Positions 1-11,233 of a stretch of DNA of 64,000 bases are shown piece by piece. Made by a program: the position numbers and the translations under genes. Each line of letters begins with the position of its first letter. Position 1 is the first letter of the stretch. A model generated the notes under the pieces. The model ran no database searches and was not told where the DNA came from. It saw nothing but the letters and a program-made list of their open reading frames with translations. Origin of the DNA: Wyeomyia smithii (taxonomy: Eukaryota > Arthropoda > Insecta > Diptera > Culicidae); NCBI RefSeq assembly GCF_029784165.1, contig NC_073694.1, positions 78,765,542-78,829,541 of the forward strand, written 5' to 3'.

Positions 1-437
1 CTGACTTGATCAAAAAGCAGGCACGGGGTGAAGAAGCGTTTTCTCACTTCGGAGGGTTGGAGACGAAGCATCACTAGGCAACAGAAAGAAACTTTTCCTT
101 ATTTGTTTATGTTTCGCTTCTCACCAGGCAAAAAATGTTGGAGTTTTGATTGTTTTAACTTCGGAGGCGCTTTTTGCATTTTTGCAGCACAAATATGAAT
201 AGTAAGGTATGTGGCATTGTCATATTTGCATTTAAAATGCATCTCAATCATATATCTAATGATACAAAAATTACTCTTGCAGTGGTTGTTGAAAAACAAA
301 CGTTATTGTTTCGATACCGTCCAGCAGCTATCGTCTTTGACAATGACGATAATGTCTGAGGACGTAAGCGTCATCGTCGATAACGATAACAGACGGTATC
401 GTTATCGGCGTTTTCGATAGGTTATCGATTAACAACC
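1..437. other. Intergenic, no gene seen
   Basis: No coding signal that I recognise. The only structure is a short inverted repeat at 378-407 (11-bp arms reading CGATAACGATA and its complement, 8-base loop). Confidence 0.5.
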
Positions 438-1310
438 TTGTTCAACATAGCTTTGGAAGGTACAATACGAAGGACAAGTGTGCAGAGGAGCGGCACCATC
501 ATCACTAAGTCTCATATGCTTCTGGGCTTCGCGGACGACATTGATATAATTGGTGTTAACCGTAGAGCAGTTGAGGAGACCTTTACGGCTCTCAAAAGGA
601 AAGCTGAAAAAATTGGACTCACCATAAACACGACCAAAACGAAGTACATAGTGACTGGCAGAGAGCATGGTAGTTCTGCGGGGTTTGGTGCTGCGGTGAA
701 GATGAATGGGGGTACTGTCAAAGTGGTTGACGAAGTTTTGTATCTTGGTACTCTCGTGACATGTGACAACGAGGTGAAGAGACGGATTCCGGCTTAGGTC
801 ACGTAGCCTACAGATCCCTACGGAATTTGCGCACTATAGGACTCTGATCCTTCCGGTGGCGCTCTACGGACATGAATCGTAACGTGGAAGGAGGCCGATC
901 GACGAGCGCTTGGGGTCTTAGAGCGTTGAACCCTGCGATCAATACTAGGAGGCAAACTAGAGAATAGGGTGTGGCGCAGGCGCATGCATCACGAGCTGTA
1001 AGAAGTATACAAACACGCTGATATTGTCAAACTGATGAAACACGACAGGTTACAATGGGCTGGTCACGTAACACGGATGGCGGATGAGCGACCGGCAAAG
1101 ATAATATTTAGCAGAGAGCCGGATAGAGCCCGACGACTTCGAGGTAGACCTTGCACGGGCTGGATGTGTGCTGTCGACGAGGATGCCAGAGCAGCGGGTG
1201 TAATGGGAGGCTGGAGAGTAGCAGCCTAAGACTGAGTTTTGTGGAGACGTATTCTGGATTCGGCATAGGATCTCAACGATCTGTCGCCATAAAAGTAAGT
1301 AAGGAAAGTA
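438..1310 (+). pseudogene. Decayed non-LTR retrotransposon reverse transcriptase, C-terminal part
   Basis: The frame at 438-797 encodes the end of a reverse transcriptase palm. It has an FADDIDIIG catalytic box (the YADD equivalent), then GLTINTTKTKY and EVLYLGTLV, the usual order after that box. After a stop near 795, broken frames carry the next conserved pieces, and 1035-1229 encodes RLQWAGHVTRM followed by an arginine-rich stretch with GRP, the typical C-terminal tail of RTE/CR1-like mosquito elements. The 3' end carries AGTAAGT-type short repeats near 1290-1315, which fits an RTE-like 3' tail. No endonuclease part is present and several frameshifts and stops occur. The clade is not certain. 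Confidence 0.75.
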
Positions 1311-1501
1311 AGTTTGAGTCTCTACTTAAATCTAAATATTTCATAAAATGTTATCAAACCAAATACTGGGGCATTTGTTTCATTTTTTGCCTTTCTCTTA
1401 GAAAGGTATAGCAATCACTTGCAAAACCGAAAGTATAAAAGTGCTCCAAAGGGCCGAATGGCATATATCACTCGACTCAGCTCGACGAGCTGAGCATTTT
1501 C

Positions 1502-1564
1502 TGTATGTATGTATGTGTGTGTATGTGTGTGTGTATGTGTGTGTATATGTGTGTGTGTATGTGC
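1502..1564. repeat. (TG)n/(TATG)n microsatellite
   Basis: About 60 bp of imperfect GTATGTGTG repeats directly after a palindromic ACTCAGCTCGACGAGCTGAG segment (1474-1493). It belongs to the dispersed repeat described at 1400-3315. Confidence 0.85.
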
Positions 1565-2769
1565 AGATTTTTATTCTCACTCACTTTTCTCAGAGATGGC
1601 TGGACCGATTTTCATGAAATTAATTGCAAATGAAAGGTCTCGTTGTCCCTTAAGACCCTATTAAATTTCATTGTAATCGGATTTTTAGTTTAGAGGTTAT
1701 GGTTCAAAATGTAATAATCATGAAACATCATTATCTCAAAAACTGCACAACCGATTTAAACAAAATTGATTTCAAATGAACGGGCTACCCGAAATACCTT
1801 TAACTTTTGAATTTCATTAAGATTGAACTTGTGGTTCAAAAGTTATAACAAGAAACGTGTTTTGAAGACTACTTAGTCTCACTCATGTTTCTCAGAGATG
1901 GCTGAACCGATTTTCAAAAAATCAGTGTCAAATCGAAGGTCTAGTTGCCTCATAAGACCCTATTGATTTGTTTTCAATCAGACTATTACTTTTCGTGTTA
2001 TGTTTAAAAATGTGAAATCCAACTATGAAAAGGAACATATTCCGAAGACTACTTGAACTCACTCACTTTTCTCAGTGATGGCTGACCCGATTTCTACAAA
2101 ATTAGTGTCAACTAATAAGTCTAGCTGCCTCGTAACACCCTATTGAATTTTACTGTAATCGGACTGTAACTTCGTCTGCAAAGTACCGAAATGTGAAAAT
2201 CACGAAACTTCATTATCTCAGAAACTACACAACCGATTTGATCAATATTAATATCAGATGAGCGGGCTAGTTAAGGGTTAACTGATGAATTATGATTGAA
2301 CACGTGGTTTCAAAGTTTGGCTGCCCTATACGTTCCATTTCATTTGATTATAATTGAACTCAAGCCATCGTATGTATTAAATTGTTAATAAACCAACGAA
2401 AGTCTACTATTTCAAAGATTACATGACTAATTTGAACATAACTAGTGTCATACGAACAAGTCATCTCTCAAACTTACAAATAACAAACTTCATAACAATT
2501 TGATATGTGGCTCAAAAGTTTGAATTTCAAAGTTCAAAGGCTATTTAAAACTATACCTGCTTTGATTGATATATGTGGTCTCAACATAATTTAAATGTGG
2601 TTTTGTACTATTTGAACGTTCCAAATTTATTGATTCCTTGCGATGTGTTTAAAGTCTGCAAATGCACGACGAATCGGCCATAGGATTTGATCAAAGTCAA
2701 AAGACAAATCGTTTGAAATGAATGGTTTTATCGAAATGACAAAATCTTCTTTTGGCTTTTGGCGCCCTA

Positions 2770-3312
2770 ATTCTGAATATATTCATATTGGGTGGTATTC
2801 GGTCATTTTCAGCGAATTTTCTGGCATCAATCTGACACCGGAAATACCCATATTGGGAGGTATTTAGTTATTTTGGTTGTTTTCCAGAAACTAACAGTGG
2901 TCGTCTTTAAATTCAAAATAGTGTCAAGGGTCAACGTTTGGTTTCTATGCATCATCTCGATTTCGGAAATATCCATGTTGAGTATTATTTGGTCATTTTC
3001 GACTGTTTCCTATAAGTTGCCATTTAGCGATTCAAAATGGTGCCTGAGGTCAATTGTTAGCTCATTGCATCATTCTGGTTCCAGAGATACTCATATTGGA
3101 TGGTATTTGGTTATTTTAGGCTGTTTTTCACAAACCGGAAGTCGCCATCTTGGATTTCAAAATGGTATTTAAAATAATTTCTGGCCCCATATTGGGTGTA
3201 ATTCGATCATTTTCCGCTGTTTCCCAGGAACCGGAAGTCGCCAACCTAGAATCCAAAATGGGGTCTGTGATCGATTTCAGCAGCTGTGTATCATTTGTTA
3301 CCACTAAAAACA
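2770..3312. repeat. CCGGAAGTCGCC minisatellite-like block
   Basis: Degenerate tandem units of roughly 100-140 bp. Each contains a GGTCATTTTNGGCTGTTTCC-like segment, then CCGGAAGTCGCC, then a segment ending CAAAATGG. Clear cores are near 3136 and 3231; weaker ones are upstream. Related units recur at 22440-22720. Confidence 0.6.
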
Positions 3313-3315
3313 TTC

Positions 3316-5256
3316 TGTAGCAATCATGTTGGTGAATTAAATTTGCATAATTATTCTTCGTCAATTTTCGAATTTATAGCTGTTCTACTATAAAGATCAT
3401 GGTTAGTTGGCTAACCAGGCGCAATTACACCTTGCGTACGAGTTAGCCGTTTGAATATTTGCTCTTCCTTTGGCCTCTCATTCGCGGTGACGCAACCCAA
3501 AATCTCAAGCACGAATCTGCGACTTACTTGCTTGTTCTTATTGGTAAAACCCCAGCCAGCGCAGGTCATTAAACTCGGGAAATGAAATGGTTAGATGCAT
3601 GAATCTAATGGGAAAGGGAGATATAAACTCGGGTTTGAATTTGCCGTGGAAGTTTGTTGTAAAATTTCCGGTTTCAAAGCAAATGTCTCGTTTGATCTGA
3701 GGGGCAAACCAATCTCGCTTCGATCATTTATAATCGAACGGCGAAAGAAGCCAGAGTGTGTGTTTTTGTGTTGTTCGCGAATTTGTTCGAGGTTTGTGTT
3801 AGCGTGAGGTTGTCTTAGATTAGCTAGTTGTTTTAAGTGTTGTTTCTTTGATAGGATTAGCGCATGTTAGGAGTAGCTATAAATTTAGTGGAGACTTTGC
3901 CAGCAAGTGTGGTGAAAACAAAAGGTAAAGTTTGTCTGGGTTTGGCTGTAACTGTGTAACCTAACCGCGTCGAACAGCCGTTCGACGGCTTTTTACGTTA
4001 GATATTAAAGCGCTTGGCGAAGCCATAAACCCACCGCCAGCAAAGTACATCCACCCTCCTACCGCACACTTCTGGGACACGCCGTCAGCCAGGACAAGGC
4101 CCATTCTGCCAGCCGCCGCACACTAGGGCGGCCCATGCTGAGTCGCTGATCGAACTGATCGGCATATGCAGCCAATATAGAACCGACGCCATCGCTAAAA
4201 CACGACCGTACCCGGATGGTGCGGTGATTGCTGTTGGACGCCGTTTGCCAGAGGGGATTCACTGCTGTCAAATTTCATATATGTGTGCGTTATCGCAGAT
4301 CAACTCTGGTCCATGACGTTTGTTGGTCCATGACGTTTGTAACTATGAACAATAATGGGGGAAAAATCACTACATAACACATTCATGTAAGTTTTTCGCC
4401 GTTTTACGAGTTTTGATTTAAAAACGTTCCGGTTTTATAATTTTTCACATCGATCAATTTCATTAACAAAAAGAACGAAAACCAAAACAAACGCCATGTT
4501 GCCGAATATGTTGGTTACACGATGTTTGACAGATAGATCCCCCCTGCCGTTTGCAGTAGATCGCCGCGACGGCTAAAAAGGAGAGGTGTGAGTAGCCGCC
4601 ATAAGAGTGAGTACGCTAGAAATAAATCTCTGCGCAGAGTAAAGTTCAGCCAAGACCCCCACCTTTGAAAGATAGCTTTATGGCATAGCCAATAGAATAC
4701 ACCCACGCACACTATAGGTTAGTGAGCTAGTTATAGATGGCCAAAATTTAGTTAGTAGTAAAACGAAGCATGCTTGTAAATATAATTGTAAAAGTGAGGT
4801 AGTGCGTTTCCCTGTTGTTGAAGTGATGTTTTTGATGATTTAGGTATTCTAAGGTGTCTCACGACTCGCGTTCGTTCTAGTTTGTTTGTTTTGGTACTCC
4901 AGGTGGACTGCCTGGGAAAACAGTCCCCGCACTCTGGTTACGCTGAACTGGGCAGCAATCTGATTGCTCAGAATTGGTCCAGTGAGGAGAATCACGAGTT
5001 CGGTGTTTGAGGTTTTAGGATTATTTTCGCGAATTTCTGCGGTATTGAAACGCATGAGACTGAGTACCTTAGTGAAGTGCATCTGCCTTTTCGTTTTCCC
5101 TCAGTTTATCACCCTGACCCGCCCTGAGGCGGAGTTTCTGGCCGGGCTAGCCAAGACAGGCAAGTGGTCCTCTTTGAGGTGGCGCTTAAGCCACTTGCTT
5201 GAAGATACGGGGAGCGGAACCGCGGATTTGAGAGTGTGGCTTTCCGGCCCGCTACA
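3316..5256 (+). repeat. 5' LTR of element 1
   Basis: Starts TGTAGCAATCATG and ends GCTACA, so the ends form an inverted repeat. At 1.94 kb it is unusually long, partly because of the 298-bp MITE at 4249-4546. It matches 13835-14113 plus 20769-22131 with scattered substitutions and a few small indels. A short inverted repeat, GGTTAGTTGGCTAACC, lies near 3400. No real gene is present; the small open frames here repeat in both LTRs and look accidental. Confidence 0.92.
4241..4554. mobile_element. hAT-type MITE inserted in the 5' LTR
   Basis: The element is 4249-4546 (298 bp), from CAGAGGGGATT to ATCCCCCCTG, with inner inverted TGTCAAA/TTTGACA. The flanks are 8-bp direct repeats CCGTTTGC (4241-4248 and 4547-4554). 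The unoccupied site, with a single CCGTTTGC, is at 21406-21413 in the 3' LTR. The 8-bp duplication and CAGRGG ends fit the hAT superfamily. A related copy is at 59298-59639. Confidence 0.9.
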
Positions 5257-5259
5257 TTT

Positions 5260-5277
5260 TTGCGCCCAACGTGGGGC
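5260..5277 (+). other. Primer binding site of element 1, tRNA-Lys type
   Basis: CGCCCAACGTGGGGC lies four bases after the LTR. It is complementary to the acceptor end of insect tRNA-Lys(CUU) as I know it. The expected TGG complement of the tRNA CCA end reads TTG here. Confidence 0.75.
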
Positions 5278-5578
5278 CACGTTTTGGGGAAACTTAGTTG
5301 TTTTTTTTTTATATTTGTAGGATTTCTCTGGGAAATAGTTTAGGTTCACATAACTTTTTTCATTTGAAATATTTATTTGCGCTGTCTTGTGTAATTATAA
5401 AAATTCTTATGGTGTATTCGTCCTATTTCTTTAAGAATTAATTTCTACATTAAACATTTTGTATACAAAATAAATATTGATTATTGGGAAGTGTGAGTGC
5501 TACTTTTGAATAATTATTTGGTACCATATAAATTTTGTTTTTATCTTATTTGCTATTCAGTTTTGATAATTTTCTATT

Positions 5579-5741
<163 letters not shown>

Positions 5742-5860
5742 CATTTATTGTTTTCTGATTTTAATGGATACTGTCGCGATGTCGCACAGGTTTCCACGCT
5801 GATCACCTCACTAACGAAGAGGTTGATTACGAACTATTAATCCGCGGTAAGAGAAATGAT

Positions 5861-7852
5861 ATGGCTACTGAGCCAGAAGCTAAATATCGCCTTCTGCGGA
5901 GTCTCTACCACGACGATATCCGCGAAAAGCGAGACTACCCGTCGCCATACACCATCGAGCAGGAGTTTGATTATATCGCGGGTAAGGTCTATGATTTGGA
6001 GAAGAAGTTGGGTCGCGGCGTGGATGATCGGGTCATGTCCCGGTTGATCCACTACGCTATGCGAGCGGCTAGAAGCCAAGCACCCGATGCTCGCTCGGAG
6101 GAAATGCGACGGGAATTGTGTGGCTCCATTCGGGAGGTTTTGAACAGAGCTAATGGGAAAAAGGTTACCGACGAGAAACAGGGTAGGACAAAAGCGTTAG
6201 ATGCGCGCCGATACTTGTCGACGGATTTGGATGACGCAAACGGAGGTGCAGTAGGTGGTTATTCGTTGGAGGAGTTACAACGCGGAATCGGCGAAGCCTT
6301 GAGACGTGATCCTTCGAGTGGTGCATACCCGAAGCAACTTCCAGGGAATCGGGATCCAGCCGTAACTCCAAAACAGTCCAAGGACCAGGCACTCCTGGAG
6401 CGCATTGCGAGTTTGGAAAGGGAATTGGCGAAGGCACGGATGGAAGGTTCACGCCAGAATGCACCCCCGCGCGTCGAGCGGATAGCCTCAGAGGGTGGTC
6501 CGACAAATTCCCAAAAAGCGAGAGAGAAGCCACAGGAACGGCATTCAATGAACTTTCCTCTAAACCTCAACTATCCGTGGGCGGCACAACGCGAGCAAAC
6601 CCAGTGGGACCGTTACGAACCCGAGCGTGTTCGACGCGACTTATCGCGGGATCGTCAGGGAGGTGATATCGGGGCAGACCGGAGGAATCGGAACCGATAT
6701 TCACCGGATCCAGATCGTAAACGTAGGGAGCATAGCCCCAGACACGAACGTGATGCCAGTAGTCGCCCGAGAGGCGATACCGGGGCAAACCGGAGGGATC
6801 GGAACCGGTTTTCGCCAGATCCAGATAGTGGACGCAGGGAGCATCGCCCCAGAGTCGAGCGTGAACGCTGGGATTCTAGCGACGACGACAGCTCTCTCGC
6901 GGATGATAACGTGTTCAGTCCGCATCGCAGGCGAGATAGCCGAAGGGAGCGGCGAATTAGCGACGCCGAAATTCAAAACGCTGACCGCCGAATGGAAAAG
7001 TGGCATTTGACCTTCAGTGGCGATAGTCGGCAACGGCCATTAGAGGATTTTCTCCACAAAATCCGTCGCTTAGCGCATATGGATCGCATTGCGGACGATG
7101 TACTTCTGCAACGAATCCATACGATTCTTAGAGGGGAAGCTTATGACTGGTACCTATGCTATTCTGACGGGTTTCTCACTTGGGAGGACTTTGAAGAAAG
7201 GATACGGTACATGTGCGGTAACCCCAATAAGGATCAACGAAACCGGCAGCGGATTTACGAGCGTGAGCAACACCGCAATGAAACGTTCCTTTCGTTCAAG
7301 ATGGAGATTGAGCGAGTCAACAAACTGTTGACCACACCGTTGGACCAGCACCGGCTCTTCGAGGTGATCTGGGACAACATGCGACCGCATTACCAATCAA
7401 AATTGGCCTGTATAACGGTTCGAGATTTGCGGAAGCTTGAGTACTACGCTTATCGCATCGATGCCTACGATCCGACTTTTCGACAGCATAGGGATGGACC
7501 AGCTCTACCTCCCAATCGAGTCCATCAAATCGAAGTGGAGAACCGGAGCAGCGACGAGTCGTATTCGGAAGCGGAAGAGGTCAATTTTATTGGACGGAAA
7601 GGTGAACAGCGAAGGAAACCTGTTGAGTCAGCCAACCTTCCAGCAGAAAACCGACAAGTGCGGCAGCAACCAGCACACGGAACGGAGCGCTTGGGCCCGT
7701 TGTGCTGGAACTGTCGTAAGACGGGGCATGTCTGGAGACATTGTTCCGAAGAAAAAGGAGTTTTCTGCTACATTTGTGGGAATCCCGGGAAGGTGTCCAG
7801 TAACTGCGACACCCACCCGCGAGTTTCTGCAAACAGAAGGTCGGAAAACTAA
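5861..7852 (+). CDS. gag: Gag polyprotein of gypsy element 1
   Basis: 663 residues, open throughout. Gag forms the particle that packages the element RNA. The N-terminal 150 residues are charged and helical. Residues about 230-340 are very rich in Arg, Asp and Ser. This part contains a 37-residue tandem duplication (about 268-304 and 305-341) with SPDPD in both copies. Residues about 370-520 look like a retrotransposon gag core (WHLTFSGDS, then WEDFEERIRYMCGN). Two zinc knuckles follow near the C-terminus, CWNCRKTGHVWRHC and CYICGNPGKVSSNC. The ATG at 5861 is the first in frame after the microsatellite. Gag overlaps pol (7804-7852) with pol in the -1 frame. The bases G-GAA-AAC just before the gag stop are a weak slippery-site candidate. 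Confidence 0.9.
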   Translation: MATEPEAKYRLLRSLYHDDIREKRDYPSPYTIEQEFDYIAGKVYDLEKKLGRGVDDRVMSRLIHYAMRAARSQAPDARSEEMRRELCGSIREVLNRANGKKVTDEKQGRTKALDARRYLSTDLDDANGGAVGGYSLEELQRGIGEALRRDPSSGAYPKQLPGNRDPAVTPKQSKDQALLERIASLERELAKARMEGSRQNAPPRVERIASEGGPTNSQKAREKPQERHSMNFPLNLNYPWAAQREQTQWDRYEPERVRRDLSRDRQGGDIGADRRNRNRYSPDPDRKRREHSPRHERDASSRPRGDTGANRRDRNRFSPDPDSGRREHRPRVERERWDSSDDDSSLADDNVFSPHRRRDSRRERRISDAEIQNADRRMEKWHLTFSGDSRQRPLEDFLHKIRRLAHMDRIADDVLLQRIHTILRGEAYDWYLCYSDGFLTWEDFEERIRYMCGNPNKDQRNRQRIYEREQHRNETFLSFKMEIERVNKLLTTPLDQHRLFEVIWDNMRPHYQSKLACITVRDLRKLEYYAYRIDAYDPTFRQHRDGPALPPNRVHQIEVENRSSDESYSEAEEVNFIGRKGEQRRKPVESANLPAENRQVRQQPAHGTERLGPLCWNCRKTGHVWRHCSEEKGVFCYICGNPGKVSSNCDTHPRVSANRRSEN

Positions 7853-9987
7853 GTCAGGAATGCAAAAATGGGAACAACCGCATTCCAACTGACAGAGACG
7901 TTCCCAATGAAGGTTTTGACGATCTACTCCAAAAGGTGTGTGAGGTGCGAGTTCAGACCGAGAGTTGTCCGCACATTACGGTACACATTTTCGACCAAGC
8001 ATATGACGCACTGCTAGATTCGGGAGCCAGTGTCAGTGTGACGAACATCTCTGACATTGCTGAACGAAACGGTCTAAAACTTCAGACCAGTCCTTTGAAA
8101 ATAGTGACCGCCGATAAAACCGTTCACGAGAGCTTGGGATACGTGCAGCTGCCCGTACGATTTCGAGGGGTGACAAAGGTTCTGCCTATTCTAGTTGTTC
8201 CTCAAGTCTCGCAGAACCTAATTTTGGGATATAACTTCTGGAGAAAGTTTGGTATTCAGCCAATGATTCAGGGAGATAACGGATTCGAGTTAATCACTGC
8301 TATCGAGTCAACAACACGAGCTATTACGCCGGCAGCAGTGAAGTCGATCACCACGTTACCCGCCTTGAAACCGATGGGGCCAGATGAGACGCTGGATATT
8401 CCGGCGTTGGAATTGCCAGAGCCGTCGAAAACGACCCCCGAAACGGTTGAGACCGAACATGATCTAACGGTAGAGGAGCGGGAAAGTTTGGTGAAAGTCA
8501 TTAAGATGTTCCCTTGCACGACCGAGAACAGACTGGGGAGAACATCGTTACTGCAGCATGAAATTGTGCTCCGAGAGGAGGCGAAACCGTGTCGGCAACC
8601 GTTGTACCGATGTTCGCCTGCAGTACAGGCGGAGATGGAAGCAGAGTTAGAGAGGTACAAACGAATGGATGCCATTGAAGAATGCACTAGCGAGTGGGCA
8701 AGTGCTCTAGTTCCTGTTCGCAAGACGAATGGGAAGTTAAGGGTGTGCTTAGACTCGCGGCGGATCAATGCTTGGACCAAGAAAGATTCCTATCCCATGC
8801 GCAACATGGGAGGAATATTCCACCGGCTTGGTAAGGCCAAGTATTATTCCGTTGTGGACCTGAAAGATGCGTATTTCCAAATTCCTTTGAAGGAGGAATG
8901 TCGGGATTATACCGCTTTTAGGACCCCACAAGGATTGTTCCGTTTCAAAGTCTGTCCGTTTGGCTTAACTAATGCGCCCTTCACGATGTGTCGCCTGATG
9001 GACCGTGTGATAGGTTTTGACCTAGAGCCAAATGTCTTCGTCTACCTAGACGATATCGTCATCGCTACGAAGACGTTTGAGGAGCACGTCCGGCTTCTGA
9101 GGATCGTGGCGGAGCGCCTAGCGAAAGCCAACCTAACCATCTCGCTTGACAAAAGCCGCTTCTGTCGCAAGCAGGTTACCTGTTTGGGCTATCTGCTTAC
9201 CGAAGAAGGTGTAGCCATCGACAATAGCCGAATCGCCCCGATCTTGAGCTACGCTCGACCACGCAACGTAAAAGACATTCGTCGTCTTTTGGGTCTAGCC
9301 GGATTCTACCAACGGTTCATCCGAGAGTACAGCCGAATCGTGGTACCGATTTCCGATCTCCTGAAAAAGTCGAGAGCGAAGTTTGTCTGGACTGAGGCAG
9401 CTGCAGCCGCCTTTGGGGAGCTAAAAGCTGCGTTAGTTTCAGCACCGATTCTGGGGAATCCAGATTTTTCGCTTCCGTTCTCGATCGAGTCCGATGCTTC
9501 GGATAATGCTGTTGGGGCAGCGTTAATCCAACACCACAACAACGTGCCGAAAGTCGTGGCCTACTTCAGCAAAAAGTTGAGTAGTACCCAAAGGAAATAT
9601 GCGAGTGTCGAGAAGGAATGTTTGGGAGTGCTCTTGGCGATCGAACATTTCCGCCACTTTGTTGAAGGGACCCGTTTTAAGGTGGTCACCGATGCTCGAA
9701 GTTTGTTGTGGCTGTTTTCGATTGGGGTTGAATCTGGCAATGCGAAACTGCTTCGTTGGGCTCTAAAAATCCAGTCGTACGACATCGAGCTGGAGTACAG
9801 AAAGGGCAAAAGCAACATCCTGGCGGACTGTTTGTCTCGCTCAGTCGAGATGATATCTGTACGAGCTTTAGATGTCGACCAGCAGGAACTTGCGACGAAG
9901 ATTCAACAGGAGCCGGCGAAGTATCCAGACTTTCGGGTTGCCAACGATGAAATCTGGAAGTTCGTGAAGGTGGACGGAAAAAATTGA
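7804..9987 (+). CDS. pol: Pol of gypsy element 1: protease, reverse transcriptase, RNase H
   Basis: The frame is open from 7804, overlapping gag; 7936 is only a GTG codon, so a frameshift origin is likelier than an independent start. Counting from 7936: aspartic protease LLDSGASVSV at about 30-40; reverse transcriptase at about 190-440 with LRVCLDSRRIN, VVDLKDAYFQIPL, FGLTNAPF and the catalytic YLDD at 370-373; RNase H at about 500-635 with FSIESDAS, YASVEKECLGV and ILADCLSRS. The frame ends at a TGA just after an A6 run (9977-9983). The integrase continues in another frame, so this stop is probably a 1-base indel and not the natural end. Confidence 0.9.
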   Translation: MRHPPASFCKQKVGKLSQECKNGNNRIPTDRDVPNEGFDDLLQKVCEVRVQTESCPHITVHIFDQAYDALLDSGASVSVTNISDIAERNGLKLQTSPLKIVTADKTVHESLGYVQLPVRFRGVTKVLPILVVPQVSQNLILGYNFWRKFGIQPMIQGDNGFELITAIESTTRAITPAAVKSITTLPALKPMGPDETLDIPALELPEPSKTTPETVETEHDLTVEERESLVKVIKMFPCTTENRLGRTSLLQHEIVLREEAKPCRQPLYRCSPAVQAEMEAELERYKRMDAIEECTSEWASALVPVRKTNGKLRVCLDSRRINAWTKKDSYPMRNMGGIFHRLGKAKYYSVVDLKDAYFQIPLKEECRDYTAFRTPQGLFRFKVCPFGLTNAPFTMCRLMDRVIGFDLEPNVFVYLDDIVIATKTFEEHVRLLRIVAERLAKANLTISLDKSRFCRKQVTCLGYLLTEEGVAIDNSRIAPILSYARPRNVKDIRRLLGLAGFYQRFIREYSRIVVPISDLLKKSRAKFVWTEAAAAAFGELKAALVSAPILGNPDFSLPFSIESDASDNAVGAALIQHHNNVPKVVAYFSKKLSSTQRKYASVEKECLGVLLAIEHFRHFVEGTRFKVVTDARSLLWLFSIGVESGNAKLLRWALKIQSYDIELEYRKGKSNILADCLSRSVEMISVRALDVDQQELATKIQQEPAKYPDFRVANDEIWKFVKVDGKN

Positions 9988-11233
9988 GGACCCGCGATTC
10001 CAGTGGAAACGGTATCCAGCGAAAGCGGAGAGACCCGAGATTGTGCATAGGATTCACGAACGTGCACACCTGGGCTTGGAAAAAACATTGAATGCTGTGA
10101 GGGAACGATTCTATTGGCCATACATGAGCAGTGAAGTGAAGCGAATCTGTCATACCTGCTTAACGTGTCAGATGAGCAAAGCTTCGAATCAGAACACGAC
10201 ACCTCCCATGACCAATCAGAAAAAGATCGCTCAGTACCCGTGGCAATTTCTCGCAATGGACTATGTCGGCCCTCTGCCAACTTCGGGCAAAAATCGAAAT
10301 ACGTGCCTTCTGGTGGTAACGGACCTATTTTTCAAATTCGTGATCGTGCAGCCCTTCCGACAAGCAACAGCTGAATCGTTAGTCAGCTTCGTGGAGAATT
10401 CTCTGTTCCTGCTGTTTGGAGTGCCGGAAGTGATCCTCTCGGACAATGGATCCCAGTTCACCTCTTCGTTATTCAACGATCTGTTGACCCGTTACCATGT
10501 CACACACTGGAGAACGCCCAATTACCACCTCCAGGTGAATGACACGGAAAGGGTTAACAGGGTGATAACGACTGCTATTCGGGCTTGCATCAAGAAGGAT
10601 CACAAAGAATGGGCGAATAACCTGCAACAGATCGCCAACGCGGTGAGAAACTCCGTCCACGAAGCCACCCACTACACTCCTTACTTTGTCATGTTTGGTC
10701 GGAACATGGTATCCGACGGCCGGGAATATCGGCATCTGCGCGACGCTCCAACTCCGAGTAACGACAAGATTGTAGACGAGGAGAGGGAAAAGATGTTAGA
10801 TGTGCGGAAAAATTAAAAAACCGCTTATGAAAAGCACTCCTCGTACTACAACCTGCGCTCCAATGCGAACTGTTCTACCTACTCGGTCGGTGAGCAGGTG
10901 CTCAAAAAGAATACGGAGCAGTCGGACAAAGGGAAAGGGTTTTGCGCCAAGCTGGCACCGAAGTACATTCCAGCGGTGGTAAGGAGGGTTGTAGGGGCAC
11001 ATTGCTACGATCTTGACGATTTAGAAGGGCGAAGACTGGGAATTTACAATTGTAAATTTCTTCTCGTCCTTAGTCTAACGTTTCCACCGTTGCAAAATGT
11101 TGATAATTTTTTTTTCAGCTATGTAACTCTAAGGAGTGACAATATGAAACTGATTTTTTTTTTGAGCTATGTAACTCTACGAAGTGACAAAATAATATTT
11201 GATTTTTTCGAGCTATGTAACTCTACGGAGTGA
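9968..11233 (+). pseudogene. Integrase of gypsy element 1, frameshifted and with an in-frame stop
   Basis: Continues pol in the +1 frame. It has the zinc-binding HHCC segment (HRIHERAHLG to CHTCLTCQ), then the catalytic core with AMDYVGPLP, ILSDNGSQF and the final Glu in TERVNR. In-frame TAA at 10814-10816 is followed in the same frame by a Tyr/Lys-rich stretch and a C-terminal domain (PKYIPAVVRRV, DLEGRRLGIY). After that the frame runs into the 46-bp tandem repeats and stops at 11233. The two breaks, at 9977-9983 and 10814, make this copy unable to encode a full integrase. Integrase normally joins the cDNA ends to host DNA. Confidence 0.88.

Larger units (their letters stand above)
1400..3315. 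repeat. Mosquito dispersed repeat, left part
   Basis: Non-coding repeat with recurring internal units. A unit beginning CTCACTCACTTTTCTCAG occurs near 1576, and related units begin near 1877 and 2057. A second unit with AACTRCACAACCGATTT occurs near 1740 and 2220. From these I see a period of about 480 bp, plus one extra half unit. From about 2770 the sequence changes to units containing CCGGAAGTCGCC and CAAAATGG. The same family resumes at 22132, so element 1 split a single repeat at 3315. I recognise the family as common between culicine genes but cannot name it. Confidence 0.6.

Noticed and set aside
2792..3172. 126-codon frame on the + strand
   Set aside because: It lies entirely in a degenerate minisatellite-like repeat and has no domain.
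4964..5320. 118- and 109-codon frames in both gypsy LTRs (4964 and 21839)
   Set aside because: They recur only because the LTRs are copies, have no known motif, and run past the LTR end in different ways.
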